Below are positions 42,961 to 51,179 of a stretch of 64,000 nucleotides of DNA, piece by piece; the stretch's first letter is position 1, and every line of letters begins with the position of its first letter. The translations under genes were made by a program, and so were the position numbers. The notes under the pieces were generated by a model. That model was not told where the DNA came from and made no database searches. It saw only the letters and a program-made list of their open reading frames with translations. The stretch lies in the NCBI GenBank assembly GCA_017644185.1, contig JAEPMA010000006.1:79718-143717 (forward strand). Direction: 5' to 3'. Source of the stretch: Rhodospirillales bacterium (lineage in GTDB: Bacteria; Pseudomonadota; Alphaproteobacteria; Rhodospirillales; Casp-alpha2).

Positions 42961-43740
42961 TTACAGCGTTCCCGGATAGTTGCCGCCGTCGATCAGGCAG
43001 TTTTGGCCGGTGATGTAGCCCGCCTGTGCCGAGCACAGGAACGCGCAGTATTCACCGAACTCATAAGCTTGGCCGAACCGGCCAGCCGGAATGCCTGCGG
43101 CGCGCTGAGCCGCGACTTCTTCTTCCGTGGCGTTCGATTTACCGGCGTGCGCCTTTAAATTCGAGCGCAAACGATCGGTATCGAAGGCACCCGGAAGAAG
43201 ACCGTTGATGGTGACGTTGTGGCGCACCGTTTTGCGTGCCAGTCCGGCGATGAAACCCGTCAGGCCGGCGCGGGCGCCGTTCGAAAGGCCAAGAATTTCG
43301 ATCGGCGCCTTCACCGAACTCGACGTGATGTTGACGATCCGGCCGAACTTGCGGTCGATCATCCCGTCGACTGTCGATTTGATCAGGAAAATCGGCGTCA
43401 GCATGTTGGCGTCGACGGCCTTGATCCAGTCGTCCCGATCCCAGTCGCGAAAGTCGCCCGGCGGCGGGCCACCGGCGTTATTCACCAGGATGTCCGGTTC
43501 GGGGCAAAGGTCGAGCACGGCTGCACGGCCTTCCTCAGTCGTGATGTCGCAGGCGATGGCTTGTACCTTCCCGCCACCGAGCGCACGGATTTCGTCCGCC
43601 GCCGCGTTGAGTGTTTCTTCGGTACGTGCGCAGATCGTCACATCGACGCCTTCGCGTGCCAGTGATGTCGCGCAAGCCTTACCCAAACCTTTTGAAGCGG
43701 CGCAGACGATGGCTTTCTTGCCGGCGATTCCCAAATCCAT
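42961..43740 (-). CDS. Short-chain dehydrogenase/reductase, atypical active site
   Basis: A 259-residue SDR. The Rossmann start is GKKAIVCAASKGLGKACA (about 7-24), with NNAGGPPPGDF (about 87-97) and a C-terminal GYITGQNCLIDGG (about 240-252). After ITSSSV (about 137-142) the place where YxxxK should stand reads LGLSNGARAGLTGF, so Tyr and Lys are replaced by Ser and Arg. A different catalytic mechanism or a non-catalytic role is possible. The gene is convergent with the Rap1a-like gene, one base apart. Confidence 0.87.
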   Translation of the reverse strand: MDLGIAGKKAIVCAASKGLGKACATSLAREGVDVTICARTEETLNAAADEIRALGGGKVQAIACDITTEEGRAAVLDLCPEPDILVNNAGGPPPGDFRDWDRDDWIKAVDANMLTPIFLIKSTVDGMIDRKFGRIVNITSSSVKAPIEILGLSNGARAGLTGFIAGLARKTVRHNVTINGLLPGAFDTDRLRSNLKAHAGKSNATEEEVAAQRAAGIPAGRFGQAYEFGEYCAFLCSAQAGYITGQNCLIDGGNYPGTL

Positions 43741-43890
43741 TTGATCCTCCCCTTGGAATAATTGATCGGTGACTACTCTATGACGCGGAAAAGCCCGGTC
43801 AAGCGGGCCTTTGCGCCGTCATATTCTTGTCACTTGAGTTTGCATGTGGGGACGCGAAAGTCGTTTTACATCAACTGCGAAGGCAAAAAT

Positions 43891-44943
43891 GTGCTGATAG
43901 CGATCGCCACCGACGCATGGTATCCGCAGCCGAATGGGGTGGTCAGGGTCATCGGCACCGTTCGCGACCGTTTGATCGAGCGCGGCCACGATGTGCGGGT
44001 GATGTCGCCCGATCAGTTCGTGACGTTTCCGTGCCCAACGTATGCCGAAATTCCGCTCGCGGTCCTGCCGAGGCGCAAGGTCGCGCGATGGTTGGATGAG
44101 CTGCAGCCGGATTATGTTCACATCGCGACCGAGGGGCCGATCGGCAATGCGGCGCGCGCGTACTGTTTGAAGAAAGGCTGGCCGTTCTCGACCGCCTTCC
44201 ACACCAAGTTCCCGGAATACCTGCAGGCACGGACCAAGCTGCCACTCGATTGGCTTTATAAAGGGGCCAGAAAGTTTCATGAACCGTCCGGCGCCGTCAT
44301 GGTGCCGGCGCCGGCTGTCTATCGTGAACTTGAGGGGCGGGGCTTCGGGAACCTCAAGCTCTGGTCGCACGGTGTCGATACCGATGTCTTTCAGCCGGGT
44401 CCGAAGGATTTCCTCGATCTGCCCAGGCCGATCTTCATGTTTATCGGGCGGGTCACGGTCGACAAGAACCTGCCCGGATTTCTCGATCTCGACCTGCCGG
44501 GCTCGAAGGCCGTCGTCGGGAGTGGGCCGGCGCGCGAACAGTTGATGAAACGATACCCTGAAACCCCATTCTTTATCGCCGATGGGGATGTTGAACTCGC
44601 CCGGTATTACAACGCTGCTGACGTGTTCGTATTTCCGTCTTTAACGGATACCTTCGGTTTGGTGATGTTGGAAGCGCTGGCATGCGGTGTGCCGGTCGCG
44701 GCGTTTCCGGTCACCGGACCGCTTGATGTGATTGGTAGCGAAGGGCCGGGGGTGCTCGATGAAGATTTGGCGCGTGCGGCGGTCCGTGCCCTCGATATCG
44801 CGCCGGACCGTTGCCGGAAATGGGCGCTCGGCTTTTCGTGGGACCGGGTTGCGGACGAGTTCCTGGATTTCCTGCAGCCGATCAACCAGGCTCCGGGGCT
44901 TCCTGTTGATGGGACAGCACCTCGCGCGCAAGCGGCACCGTAA
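43891..44943 (+). CDS. Glycosyltransferase family 4-like (GT-B)
   Basis: A 350-residue GT-B protein from GTG 43891, chosen because GAAGG lies 7 bases before it and the family begins IAIATDAWYPQPNGVVRV. It shows HIATEGPIGNAAR (about 79-91), FSTAFHTKFPEYL (about 100-112), a second domain from about 170 with FMFIGRVTVDKN, and the donor-site EALACGVPVAAFPVTGP (about 260-276). Relatives transfer mannose or glucuronate to lipids. Its 3' end overlaps the convergent hda by 62 bases. Confidence 0.87.
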   Translation: MLIAIATDAWYPQPNGVVRVIGTVRDRLIERGHDVRVMSPDQFVTFPCPTYAEIPLAVLPRRKVARWLDELQPDYVHIATEGPIGNAARAYCLKKGWPFSTAFHTKFPEYLQARTKLPLDWLYKGARKFHEPSGAVMVPAPAVYRELEGRGFGNLKLWSHGVDTDVFQPGPKDFLDLPRPIFMFIGRVTVDKNLPGFLDLDLPGSKAVVGSGPAREQLMKRYPETPFFIADGDVELARYYNAADVFVFPSLTDTFGLVMLEALACGVPVAAFPVTGPLDVIGSEGPGVLDEDLARAAVRALDIAPDRCRKWALGFSWDRVADEFLDFLQPINQAPGLPVDGTAPRAQAAP

Positions 44944-45577
44944 TCCGGCGTTTCCCTTCAAGCGCGGTCTTGTCAGCCGCCGCGACAAACCCCTGCGCTG
45001 CGTGGAACGACCGTTCGATGCGCGGGACGACGTATTCCAGAACCGCCTGATCGATACCGATCTGCCGATCGGAAAACAGCTTCACCAGAAGCGCCGTCAA
45101 AAGCGCGTCATCCGGATCGGCGATTTCGACGGAAGGTGCGGCCCTTAGTCGTGAAGCGAGATCCGGGAGGCTGATCGGCCAGCGGGCTGCAGGTGAGCGC
45201 GCGGTAAGCAGCAAATAACGGTTTTCACCCCGTGCCTGATTATAGAGGTGAAACAGGGCTTCTTCCGCGACCGCGTCACCCATCACCCGGTCGCAGTCTT
45301 CGATGACCACGGCTTCGGCATTCGGAAGTTCGGGGACGGATTGTTCGCGTAAGGTTTTTGCGTCGATCTCCGCTGCACCGGACTTTGCCATGAACACCCG
45401 GGCGAGATGGGTCTTCCCGGCACCGCCACCCCCACTCAGGATCAAGGCGGGTGCAGGCCAGTCGGGGTATCGGTCGATCCAGGCCACGGCATCGCTATTG
45501 CAGCCGGTGACGAGGAAGTCCTCCTCGCCCAACGCGGGTCTGTGCTCTAGATCGAAGGCGAGCTGTTTAGGAGTCAC
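44882..45577 (-). CDS. hda: DnaA-like regulator, HdaA type
   Basis: HdaA-type proteins act with the sliding clamp to trigger DnaA-ATP hydrolysis and prevent over-initiation. The 231-residue protein opens with a clamp-binding-like KQLAFDLEHRP (about 4-14), has the AAA+ Walker A SGGGGAGKTHLARVF (about 49-63) and VVIEDCDRV (about 91-99), and lacks the DnaA DNA-binding domain. Its GTG or ATG overlaps the perM stop by 4 bases, so it is translationally coupled to perM and probably to pgsA above. Confidence 0.88.
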   Translation of the reverse strand: MTPKQLAFDLEHRPALGEEDFLVTGCNSDAVAWIDRYPDWPAPALILSGGGGAGKTHLARVFMAKSGAAEIDAKTLREQSVPELPNAEAVVIEDCDRVMGDAVAEEALFHLYNQARGENRYLLLTARSPAARWPISLPDLASRLRAAPSVEIADPDDALLTALLVKLFSDRQIGIDQAVLEYVVPRIERSFHAAQGFVAAADKTALEGKRRITVPLAREVLSHQQEAPEPG

Positions 45578-46656
45578 TTGTCCTCCCGGTTATCCCGGGC
45601 CTCGCCGTGGTAGAGGTCGCTATCCATGTACTGATCCAACGCGAAGCGGACCAGCACACCGGCAATGGCGGCGACGGGAAGCGCGATCAGAACACCTGTC
45701 AGCCCGAACAACGCGCCACCCGCAAGCATGGCGAAGATAATCCAGATCGGCGACAGCCCGACACGTCCGCCAACAAGCTTCGGTGTCAGGAAGTAGCTTT
45801 CAAGCGTCTGACCGATCACAAAAACACCCGCGACCATTAAAATCGACACCCAGTCCTGCTGGAACTGTGCGACGGCGAGGCCGACGCCGATGATGAAACT
45901 GACGGCGGCGCCGATGTAGGGAATGACGGCGAGCGCGCCCGCCGCAATACCGATCAACAGACCGGCCTTGAGGCCCGCAAGGCTGAGACCGACCGCATAG
46001 ATGACGGCGAGCACGAGGCAAACGCTCGCCTGGCCGCGCACGAACCCGGCAAGCGTTGCGTCGATTTTCTTGACTTGCTCTCGAATGGTGTCGGCGTAAT
46101 CGCGCGGCAGCCAACCGTCGACCTTGGCGACGATATCGTCCCAGTCCCGTAACTGGTAGAACGCGACCAGCGGCGTGATCAGGATAAGCGAGATCAGATT
46201 GATCACGGCGAGCCCGCCGCTCCAGACCTGAGTGATGAATTCGGACAGCCACTTGAACATGGTGCCCGCGTAATTACCGGCGGCTTTCTTCAGGTCGGCG
46301 ATGGTTTCCGGCGTAAAATCCTCACGTAGCTCCTGCATGACAGGGGTGATCAGGACCTGTAACCGGTCGATGATTGCGGGGACAAGCTTTACCGCCCCAC
46401 TGACCTGATCTTGAAGAAGAGGGAAGATCAGAACCACGATCCCCGCCGCGCCCATGAAAAAGCCGAGCAATATGATCGACGTCGCGATGGTGCGCGAGCA
46501 TCCTATCCGTTCCAGCTTGTCTGCAACGGGGTCGAAAAAATAGGCGATCGTGATGCCGATGACGAACGGCAGGAGGACGGCGCTCAACAGATGAAGAACG
46601 AACCCGGCGCCGATCAGGATGGCGATCCAGATTATGATGCGCAGTTCACGGCTCAC
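45574..46656 (-). CDS. AI-2E / PerM family membrane transporter
   Basis: A 360-residue protein with about eight membrane segments of the PerM/AI-2E family. Typical are LPFVIGITIAYFFDPVADKLE (about 30-49), the long cytosolic helix (about 90-150), FVRGQASVCLVLAVIYAVGL (about 207-226) and IPYIGAAVSFIIGVGLA (about 246-262). Substrates differ within the family, so function is open. It overlaps the phosphatidyltransferase stop region by 11 bases and hda by 4. Confidence 0.9.
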   Translation of the reverse strand: MSRELRIIIWIAILIGAGFVLHLLSAVLLPFVIGITIAYFFDPVADKLERIGCSRTIATSIILLGFFMGAAGIVVLIFPLLQDQVSGAVKLVPAIIDRLQVLITPVMQELREDFTPETIADLKKAAGNYAGTMFKWLSEFITQVWSGGLAVINLISLILITPLVAFYQLRDWDDIVAKVDGWLPRDYADTIREQVKKIDATLAGFVRGQASVCLVLAVIYAVGLSLAGLKAGLLIGIAAGALAVIPYIGAAVSFIIGVGLAVAQFQQDWVSILMVAGVFVIGQTLESYFLTPKLVGGRVGLSPIWIIFAMLAGGALFGLTGVLIALPVAAIAGVLVRFALDQYMDSDLYHGEARDNREDK

Positions 46657-47206
46657 GCTGGTTCCTTTCCAGTTCGGACTGATGCACCCGCATCGTCCAG
46701 ATGTACACGTAGGTGCCGCCGGAAACCAGCGTCGTCACCAGGACGGCGAAACTGAGCAAGGTTACGACGTGGCCCGTCGGCGAGGCAAATACGCCCGGCA
46801 CCATGACCGCCAGCGCCAATAGAAGCTGCAGCAGGGTGTTGGCCCGGCTGATGGTGAGCGGCTCCATGCGCAGATCTCCGGTGAGCTTTTCCACTAGAAT
46901 CGCGCCGACTACGATCAACGCGTCCCTGGACACCACTGGAATAACGATCCAGAGCGGTAAAAGTTCCTGCACCCCGAGAACAATGTATGCGGTCACCAAA
47001 AGCGTCTTGTCGGCGATGGGGTCGAGATACTCGCCCAACGTCGTCTGCATGTTGAAGTGGCGGGCAATAATTCCGTCCAACGCATCGCTGACGGCCGCGA
47101 GGAGAAAAAGCCAGAACGCGGCGGTCAATTCGTCCTGGACGATCAGCCAGACGAACACCGGCACCGACAATAGCCGGGCAAAAGAAATGAGGTTTGCGAT
47201 ATTCAT
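46646..47206 (-). CDS. CDP-alcohol phosphatidyltransferase
   Basis: A 186-residue membrane enzyme from ATG 47206. The family signature D-x2-DG-x2-AR-x8-G-x3-D-x3-D is complete in SDALDGIIARHF...GEYLDPIADK (about 42-69). About five membrane segments are visible. It could be phosphatidylglycerophosphate synthase or a cardiolipin/other CDP-DAG transferase; many alphaproteobacteria have pgsA elsewhere, so no symbol is given. It overlaps the perM gene. Confidence 0.87.
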   Translation of the reverse strand: MNIANLISFARLLSVPVFVWLIVQDELTAAFWLFLLAAVSDALDGIIARHFNMQTTLGEYLDPIADKTLLVTAYIVLGVQELLPLWIVIPVVSRDALIVVGAILVEKLTGDLRMEPLTISRANTLLQLLLALAVMVPGVFASPTGHVVTLLSFAVLVTTLVSGGTYVYIWTMRVHQSELERNQREP

Positions 47207-47226
47207 GCGGCAGCGCGGAAAAGCGC

Positions 47227-48363
47227 TCAGGTCTTGGGTGGCTGGAAAACGCCGATGGGCATGATGATCCACTCGCCGCTTTCCTGCAGCATCGAGAGAT
47301 TCGATTGTTCGAGGGCCGTCACGAGTTGGTCCGCGCCGCCCACGTAGTGGATATTGACGCGCACCTGATCACGCGACATCAGGACGATTTCCGATTGCCG
47401 GATGATCCCAACCTTCGAGAGTTGGTCGCGGATCGCGAGCCAGTCTTTCAGCCCGGTAATGGGCACCGTAACGGCGAGCACGCCGGTCCCTGTTTGCGAG
47501 ATCAGGTTACGGCGTTTCCAGATGTTTTCGATCCGCTTTGCAGCGGCTTCCGTCACACGTGCCATCATCGCGTCGATGGGCTCGTTCTCGCGCTGCACAT
47601 AGAACTGGGTACGCGCTTCGACCGGAATCGGGTCGTTAGGACGCGACAGGGTGACGGTCATCATCTGACGGCCGGTTGCCTGATCGATGGTCAGGTTGTT
47701 GTGGGCGACGACCGTGCTGACCGCGCCGTAACGTTCCGCAAGGACGCTTAGGCGGTTGGGGTCACCGGCCATTGCCTCGGTGACGCCGACGGTAGAGATA
47801 TCGGAAAGGTCACCGATAGGGACGATCAGCGGCACCAGCCCCTCCGGTTGGTCACGGGTGCTCCACGCCTGGCGCCAGGGGTTCGGTTCATCCCACAGAA
47901 CGACACCGGCGCCGACTTCGTAGACGGGAAGAATGACCATCGGCTTTGAGGGGGTTTCCGCGAAGGGTACGTTGTAGGATCTGAGCAGGCTGCGAATCTC
48001 GTCCGGTTTGAAGCGGTAATTCAGCCGTGCGATGTAGCGCACGCTGGAAGCCTTTTCGCGGGCGACGGCGAAATCACGCACGTAGGGGGCGATTTCCGAG
48101 CCGCTGAGTTCTGGGATACGTTCCTGGTCCTCGGTTAGGGTCAGGCGCGAAATCAGGGCGTAAAAGGCACGCCGTTCCGCCTGTGCCAGGGCTTGCTGGC
48201 GGGCGGCGGCGGCGGTATCCGCTTTGACGTCGACGCCGATGTTTTTGACCTCGAACACGTCCAGGGCCGAGGATTGGGCTGGCCAGCAGGCGATTGCGGC
48301 GATAAACAGCGGCGCGAGGAGTTGCCTGACGGGGGCGAACGACGTGCGGGGAAGAGGCGACAT
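47227..48363 (-). CDS. DUF2066 exported protein
   Basis: A 378-residue protein with a signal peptide (about 14-32, ending SSA). The mature part begins LDVFEVKNIGVDVKADT and includes RRAFYALISRLTL (about 68-80). The family (DUF2066) has no established role and is typically found, as here, between a CDP-alcohol transferase and purM. AGAAG precedes ATG 48363. It is divergent from purM, sharing a 106-base region. Confidence 0.83.
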   Translation of the reverse strand: MSPLPRTSFAPVRQLLAPLFIAAIACWPAQSSALDVFEVKNIGVDVKADTAAAARQQALAQAERRAFYALISRLTLTEDQERIPELSGSEIAPYVRDFAVAREKASSVRYIARLNYRFKPDEIRSLLRSYNVPFAETPSKPMVILPVYEVGAGVVLWDEPNPWRQAWSTRDQPEGLVPLIVPIGDLSDISTVGVTEAMAGDPNRLSVLAERYGAVSTVVAHNNLTIDQATGRQMMTVTLSRPNDPIPVEARTQFYVQRENEPIDAMMARVTEAAAKRIENIWKRRNLISQTGTGVLAVTVPITGLKDWLAIRDQLSKVGIIRQSEIVLMSRDQVRVNIHYVGGADQLVTALEQSNLSMLQESGEWIIMPIGVFQPPKT

Positions 48364-48469
48364 GAGAATTCTTCTTTCTGAACGAGGTGGTCGCGCTTCA
48401 CCCCTGATATGCCTTGTTGGCGCAGGGGACGGCGCGTAATTTAGCACACAAACGCCAAGGAGAAAGACC

Positions 48470-49567
48470 ATTACCGGACCCAACGATAAGCCAGAGGGCG
48501 CGAATCCGTCGGCGCTCAGTTACAAGGACGCGGGCGTCGATATCGATGCCGGTAACGAACTGGTGCGCCGCATCGGCCCGCTGGCCAAGCAGACCATGCG
48601 GACCGGTGTAGTGGCCGATTTGGGCGGTTTTGGGGCACTTTTCGATGTCGCCAAGGCCGGGTACAAGGACCCGGTGCTGGTTTCCGGCACCGATGGCGTC
48701 GGCACCAAGCTGATGGCGGCCATCGAAAGCGGTAAGCACGATACGGTCGGCATCGATCTCGTCGCCATGTGTGCGAACGATCTGGTGGTGCAGGGCGCGG
48801 AACCATTGTTCTTCCTGGATTATTTCGCTTCCGGGAAGTTGGATGTCGGCGTTGCCGAAAGCGTGATTTCTGGGATCGCGGAAGGCTGCAAACAGGCAGG
48901 TGCGGCGTTGATCGGTGGCGAGACCGCCGAAATGCCGGGCATGTACGATGACGGGCATTACGATCTGGCGGGCTTCTGTGTCGGTGCGGTGGAACGGTCG
49001 GATGTTTTGCCGCGCGCGGATGTCGCCGTGGGGGACGTGGTGCTGGGCGTCAGTTCCAGCGGGGTTCACTCGAACGGGTTTTCGCTGGTCCGCAAAGTGG
49101 TCGGGCGTGCCGGTTTGGGTTGGAACGATCCGTCGCCCTTCGCAGACGGCCAAACCGTCGCCGAATCCTTCCTGACGCCCACCCGAATGTATGTGAAACC
49201 GTGTCTGGCGGCGATTAAGGCGGGTGGCGTCAAGGCGCTGGCGCACATCACGGGGGGCGGCCTGGTCGAAAACCTGCCGCGTGTCCTTCCAAAGGGAATG
49301 GGCGCCGATATCGACGCTTCGACGTGGGCCGGATTGCCCGTGTTCGCGTGGCTGAAGGATGCTGGTAATGTCGCGACGGCGGAAATGTTCCGCGCCTTCA
49401 ATGCGGGGATCGGGATGGTCGTCGTTTGTTCTGAGAATGACGCGGAAACGGTCCAGAAGGCGCTTCAGGACGCTGGAGAGACGGTTCAGCGGATCGGTCA
49501 GCTCGTCGAGCGCTCGTCCGGTGAACCGGTCAAAATCGAAAATGGCGACAGCCTATGGCGCGGATGA
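48470..49567 (+). CDS. purM: Phosphoribosylformylglycinamidine cyclo-ligase, apparent ATT start
   Basis: PurM closes the imidazole ring in purine synthesis. The frame is open from 48440, but has no ATG, GTG or TTG before GTG 48563, which lies inside the conserved region. Homology begins earlier, at [17 protein letters not shown] (residues 16-32 counted from ATT 48470). AAGGAG at 48457-48462 lies 7 bases before this ATT, an ideal spacing. So translation probably starts at ATT, giving 365 residues. Motifs [13 protein letters not shown] (about 48-60) and [10 protein letters not shown] (about 70-79) are intact. It overlaps purN by 13 bases. Confidence 0.88.
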   Translation: MTGPNDKPEGANPSALSYKDAGVDIDAGNELVRRIGPLAKQTMRTGVVADLGGFGALFDVAKAGYKDPVLVSGTDGVGTKLMAAIESGKHDTVGIDLVAMCANDLVVQGAEPLFFLDYFASGKLDVGVAESVISGIAEGCKQAGAALIGGETAEMPGMYDDGHYDLAGFCVGAVERSDVLPRADVAVGDVVLGVSSSGVHSNGFSLVRKVVGRAGLGWNDPSPFADGQTVAESFLTPTRMYVKPCLAAIKAGGVKALAHITGGGLVENLPRVLPKGMGADIDASTWAGLPVFAWLKDAGNVATAEMFRAFNAGIGMVVVCSENDAETVQKALQDAGETVQRIGQLVERSSGEPVKIENGDSLWRG

Positions 49568-50208
49568 AGGTCGCGGTACTGGTTTCCGGCCGGGGATCGA
49601 ACATGCAGGCGATCCTCGACGCCTGTGCCGATAGTGCTTATCCCGCCGAAGTCGCGGTCGTTATTTCGAATATCGCCGGGGCCCCGGCCCTTGAACGCGC
49701 CGAAAACGCCGGCGTGAAAACCGTCACGATACCGCATAAGGATTATCCCGACCGGGAAACGTTCGACCAGCGCGTCACCGAAGAAATCGAAGCGGCGGGA
49801 TGTGAACTGGTCGTGCTGGCCGGGTTCATGCGCTTGTTGAGCGAACAGTTCTGCGAACACTGGCGCGATCGCCTGATCAACATTCACCCGTCGCTTTTAC
49901 CGTCCTTCAAGGGGCTGGACGTGCATGAACGCATGATCGCCGCCGGCGTGCGATTCGGGGGGTGTACGGTTCATTACGTGCGTCACGAAATGGATACCGG
50001 GCCAATCATCGCGCAGGCCGCAGTCCCGATCCATCCGGGCGATGACGCGGACACCCTCGCGGCCCGCATTCTTGAGCAAGAGCACGTGATCTACCCGCTT
50101 GCCGTCAAATGGATCGCAGAAGGACGGGTACGGATCTCGGGGGAGGCCGTCAAGGTCTCCGGCGCCAGGGCGCCCGTGGGTGCGCTGGTCAATTACCAGG
50201 ACGCATAA
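49555..50208 (+). CDS. purN: Phosphoribosylglycinamide formyltransferase
   Basis: PurN formylates GAR using 10-formyl-THF. The 217-residue protein starts [20 protein letters not shown] (phosphate loop) and has the catalytic region [12 protein letters not shown] (about 108-119), [16 protein letters not shown] (about 137-152) with Asn, His and Asp in place. Start is ATG 49555 inside purM; ATG 49564 is possible. A bidirectional terminator follows. Confidence 0.95.
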   Translation: MARMKVAVLVSGRGSNMQAILDACADSAYPAEVAVVISNIAGAPALERAENAGVKTVTIPHKDYPDRETFDQRVTEEIEAAGCELVVLAGFMRLLSEQFCEHWRDRLINIHPSLLPSFKGLDVHERMIAAGVRFGGCTVHYVRHEMDTGPIIAQAAVPIHPGDDADTLAARILEQEHVIYPLAVKWIAEGRVRISGEAVKVSGARAPVGALVNYQDA

Positions 50209-50209
50209 G

Positions 50210-50241
50210 AAAAACCCCCGTCATAGGACGGGGGTTTCCCA
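50210..50241. terminator. Bidirectional intrinsic terminator between purN and ndk
   Basis: AAACCCCCGTC (50212-50222) and GACGGGGGTTT (50227-50237) form an 11-bp stem with an ATAG loop. T-rich and A-rich flanks on the two sides let it serve both convergent genes. Confidence 0.88.
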
Positions 50242-50259
50242 ATTACGTCAGTCTTCGGA

Positions 50260-50682
50260 TCAGCCGACGATTTCGGTCTGCGCGAAGAAGAACGAGATTT
50301 CGATGGCCGCGTTTTCAGCGGAATCGGAGCCGTGCACCGAGTTCGCTTCGACGTTCTCGGCGAAGTCCTTGCGGATCGTGCCTTCGTCGGCGTTGGCCGG
50401 GTTCGTCGCGCCCATGATCTTGCGGTTCTGGGCGATGGCGTCTTCGCCTTCGAGCACCTGAACGACCACCGGGCCGGACGTCATGAATTCGCACAGGTCG
50501 CCAAAGAACGAACGTTCCTTGTGGACGGCATAAAAGCCTTCGGCCTGTTCACGCGTCAGCTGGACACGTTTCTGCGCGACAATACGCAGTCCGTTCTCCT
50601 CGAAACGCGCATTGATCTTACCCGTCAGGTTGCGGCGCGTGGCGTCGGGTTTAATGATCGAGAGGGTCCGTTCTACGGCCAT
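50260..50682 (-). CDS. ndk: Nucleoside diphosphate kinase
   Basis: Ndk balances nucleoside triphosphates by a phospho-His ping-pong. The 140-residue protein has [19 protein letters not shown] (about 4-22), [18 protein letters not shown] (about 62-79), [18 protein letters not shown] (about 89-106) and the active site [12 protein letters not shown] (His about 117). The length is normal. Confidence 0.96.
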   Translation of the reverse strand: MAVERTLSIIKPDATRRNLTGKINARFEENGLRIVAQKRVQLTREQAEGFYAVHKERSFFGDLCEFMTSGPVVVQVLEGEDAIAQNRKIMGATNPANADEGTIRKDFAENVEANSVHGSDSAENAAIEISFFFAQTEIVG

Positions 50683-50856
50683 GTCTCGCTCCTAGTCTGT
50701 TGCGGTTAAAGGTAAAAACTCAAATCCGTCCGGATCACATCCGGCCTAATAAAAAGAAAGCCCCTCAAGCAGGAGCGGGCGGGTTATAACGGTCCCATGA
50801 GGGGGTGGCAACCCCATAAAAATCAAACCATCAACCGCTCACTAAAGAGGATTTCC

Positions 50857-51171
50857 ATGATTATCGACCACCGCACCTACACCATCGCGCACGGCCGCAA
50901 CAAGGAATATCTGGCGCTTTTCGAAGCGGAAGCCTTACCCGTGCAGATGGAGCACTTGGGAAACCTGATTGCATACTTCACCACGGCCGTGGGGCCGGTG
51001 AACGAGGTGGTGCACCTGTGGGGCTACGAAAGCCTCGCCGATATGGAACAGCGCAGGAAGGCCCGCGACGCCGATCCCCGCTGGGGCGAATACAAAAAGA
51101 AATCAGCCGGTATGCTGACTGATCAGCGCAACAAGCTGCTAACGCCTGCGAGCTTTTCACCCCTCAAATAA
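50857..51171 (+). CDS. NIPSNAP family protein
   Basis: A 104-residue protein from ATG 50857 (AGAGG upstream). The ferredoxin-like NIPSNAP domain is visible: MIIDHRTYTI at the start, then NLIAYFTTAVGPVNEVVHLWGYESLADMEQRR-type strands and helices (about 38-69). Function of the bacterial members is unknown. The 50701-50856 gap holds distant arms CCCCTCA/TGAGGGG (50761-50767 and 50808-50814). Confidence 0.85.
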   Translation: MIIDHRTYTIAHGRNKEYLALFEAEALPVQMEHLGNLIAYFTTAVGPVNEVVHLWGYESLADMEQRRKARDADPRWGEYKKKSAGMLTDQRNKLLTPASFSPLK

Positions 51172-51179
51172 GACGATCC

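Noticed and set aside
48563..49567. purM starting at GTG 48563
   Set aside because: It would cut off the conserved N-terminal segment, and has no ribosome site; ATT 48470 is better placed.
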